Assembly (NCBI GenBank): GCA_000496475.1
Contig: AYMW01000001.1
Coordinates: 1,256,225 to 1,320,224 of the forward strand
Direction: 5' to 3'
Length of the DNA stretch: 64,000 nucleotides
DNA from: Betaproteobacteria bacterium MOLA814
GTDB lineage: Bacteria; Pseudomonadota; Gammaproteobacteria; Burkholderiales; Burkholderiaceae_C
In this document: positions 62,584 to 64,000 of the stretch, in pieces
How positions within the stretch are numbered: the stretch's first letter is position 1
Layout of the letters: every line of letters begins with the position of its first letter
The notes under the pieces: generated by a model
What the model was told of the DNA's origin: nothing
What the model saw: the letters and a program-made list of their open reading frames with translations, nothing else
Database searches by the model: none
Program-made: the position numbers and the translations under genes

Positions 62584-62606
62584 AACGCGGTTAGCGCAGG
62601 CTCGCC

Positions 62607-63695
62607 TTACAGCGACTGGCCTTTCAAGTCGGCGTCGGTGATGTAACCCATCACGCCGTTTTTCATGTAGTCCAATTGCAGCTTAAACACGGCTGATGCG
62701 TCTGCATCCTTCTTGGCCCAACGGTACCAAGCAGGTATAGACGCTTTGCGGAACTGGTCCACGTCAGACTGCTGCAAGCGGGTCACCGTTGTACCTGCAG
62801 CGGCAAATTTGCCCATTGCCACAACGTTGGCCGCTTGAATGGCTGTGTATTGTGTCAACGAGTAGTTGCGTACCTGGTCTTCAACCATCGCTTGCATTTC
62901 TTTTGACAAACGCTTCCAAGCACCCATGTTGACCGTCAAGTCCATCAAGTCAACAGGCTGGTACATGCTCATCATGCCAGGAGGGCCCATGATGATGTAC
63001 TTGGTCACTTGGTGGAAGCCCAGGTCGTAATTCACTGCTGGGCCTACAAAGTCAGCTGCATCAATGGTGCCTTTTTCAAGCGCTGGAAAAATGTCAGAGC
63101 CTGGCAGTGCAACTGTGGACACACCAAACTGCTGGAATACCTCAGACACCATGCCGCCTGGTAAGCGAATCTTCTTGCCCTTCATGTCTGCCAACGACTC
63201 CATTGGCACCTTGGAGTGAATGATGTTGGCATCATGCTGAATGGGGCCAACGTAGTACATGCCTTGCTTGGCGTAAATCTTACGTGCCATCTCCAACATA
63301 CCCAGGCCATAAAACATGGTGTCCCACTGCGCTGGCTGGTCTGGACCCATTGGGTAGCTTGACAAAAACACAGATGCTGGAATTTTGCCGGCCCAGTACA
63401 AGGTCCAAGGGTTCATGCCTTGCAACACGCCTGATTTAACCGCTTCAAACAACGCGTTGTTATCGGCTGCTACAGACTTGGCTGGAAATGGTTTGATGGT
63501 TAGTTCGCCACCAGACTTTTCTTTAAAGTCGTTGCACCACTTTTCAAACAATGTGTAGCCAGTGGTACCTGCGTCCCATGTGGACTGAACTTTCCACGTT
63601 TGGCCAGCGGCTGCTTGCGCGTTGCTGACAAAAGGGGCGGCCAGTGCGCCAATGGCGCCGGCCTTCAATAAACCGCGGCGTGATGTGATATCCAT
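62607..63695 (-). CDS. dctP: TRAP transporter substrate-binding protein with Tat signal
   Basis: A 362-residue periplasmic solute receptor. The N terminus carries a twin-arginine signal (SRRGLLK at residues 5-11, then a hydrophobic stretch ending NAQAAA). The mature part begins TWKVQSTWDAGTTGYTLFEKW and contains GKKIRLPGGMVSEVFQQFGVSTVALPGSDIFPALEKGTIDAADFVGP-type DctP features (key segments IRLPGG, TIDAAD). It resembles the TakP/DctP7 group that binds 2-oxo acids; the ligand is not certain. AGGAG precedes the ATG at good spacing. First gene of dctPQM. Confidence 0.93.
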   Translation of the reverse strand: MDITSRRGLLKAGAIGALAAPFVSNAQAAAGQTWKVQSTWDAGTTGYTLFEKWCNDFKEKSGGELTIKPFPAKSVAADNNALFEAVKSGVLQGMNPWTLYWAGKIPASVFLSSYPMGPDQPAQWDTMFYGLGMLEMARKIYAKQGMYYVGPIQHDANIIHSKVPMESLADMKGKKIRLPGGMVSEVFQQFGVSTVALPGSDIFPALEKGTIDAADFVGPAVNYDLGFHQVTKYIIMGPPGMMSMYQPVDLMDLTVNMGAWKRLSKEMQAMVEDQVRNYSLTQYTAIQAANVVAMGKFAAAGTTVTRLQQSDVDQFRKASIPAWYRWAKKDADASAVFKLQLDYMKNGVMGYITDADLKGQSL

Positions 63696-64000
63696 AGTTC
63701 AACTCCTGTTGTGGGGGGGAATACTTGTTGATGACGGGTAGATTCTGGGTCTCATGCAAATTCGCAAAGCCCGTATAAACCCTATGACAGTCTCTTGCGC
63801 GTCACTGGCGGTTCGGCAACCTGGCGTTCAAACCACCAAGGTGGCTACCGAATACCCATACAAATCAAACACCTTAAAAAGTTGCCATATCACTTCTCAC
63901 GCCGCGCCTGAATTTATTTCAGCACAGGCAGAACGACTTAGATGCGCCTAGCTGTCGGGAGACTTACAAACTACAACCATTCGCGCAATCGGTGGTACAA
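63696..64000. other. 305-bp region upstream of dctP
   Basis: No gene is supported here. It must contain the dctP promoter on the minus strand; no sigma-54 signature or clear palindrome was found. Any divergent gene would begin beyond the window. Confidence 0.5.

Noticed and set aside
63754-63951. Possible small plus-strand gene upstream of dctP
   Set aside because: No Shine-Dalgarno, no recognisable protein features, and it lies where the dctP promoter is expected.

Overview
The window is a stretch of a Gram-negative chromosome from a betaproteobacterium, most likely order Burkholderiales and probably Comamonadaceae-like. This rests on gene order (rpmH-rnpA-yidD-yidC-mnmE facing dnaA-dnaN-gyrB; lptD-surA-rsmA; kdsD-kdsC-lptC; metX-metW) and on the protein sequences as read by eye; no search was run. 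Base composition looks moderate (mid-50s % GC by eye), lower than many Comamonadaceae. No tRNA, rRNA, CRISPR array, insertion sequence or prophage was seen.

Layout. (1) 1-3.6 kb: the end of a fused TAXI-type TRAP permease, then catalase-peroxidase katG. (2) 3.7-6.8 kb, minus: tkt and gap (Calvin/pentose phosphate/glycolysis). (3) 7-13.5 kb, plus: murU, pepP, a MOSC protein, malic enzyme maeB, then a secreted or anchored barnase/RNase Sa-type ribonuclease and its barstar-type inhibitor. (4) 13.5-18 kb, minus: lptD-surA-rsmA. (5) 18-21.9 kb, plus: amgK, rsmE, an MFS transporter and a frameshifted yidB-like gene. (6) 21.9-26.4 kb, minus: metX-metW followed by a SulP anion transporter and an alpha/beta hydrolase. 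(7) 26.7-28.7 kb, plus: amt with a sigma-54-type promoter, and a glycine-rich RRM protein. (8) 28.7-33.1 kb, minus: kdsD-kdsC-lptC, then an SDR and an sbtA-sbtB bicarbonate transporter/PII-like pair. (9) 33.2-35.8 kb, plus: a Kef-type antiporter and apt. (10) 35.8-45.7 kb: the replication-origin region, with mnmE, yidC, yidD, rnpA, rpmH leftward and dnaA, dnaN, gyrB rightward. (11) 45.8-49.4 kb: a YghU-type GST, an NCS2 purine permease divergent from a class II aldolase across a conspicuous operator palindrome. (12) 49.4-60.1 kb, minus: lpxL and a polyamine cluster (puuD, puuA, spuC-like aminotransferase, potF, potA/G, potH, potI, puuC). (13) 60.3-63.7 kb, minus: a dctP-dctQ-dctM TRAP transporter.

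How the parts connect. Envelope genes recur: LPS export (lptD, lptC), Kdo synthesis (kdsD, kdsC), lipid A acylation (lpxL), outer-membrane protein folding (surA), membrane insertion (yidC/yidD) and cell-wall recycling (amgK, murU). The 50.5-60 kb cluster encodes putrescine import and a gamma-glutamylated route towards GABA. The least ordinary items are a guanyl-RNase whose expected catalytic Glu reads as Gly next to an apparently intact barstar, an sbtA-sbtB pair placed where lptA-lptB would be expected, the physical separation of amgK from murU, a G-tract frameshift in a yidB-like gene, and several sharp palindromic sites in promoter regions.
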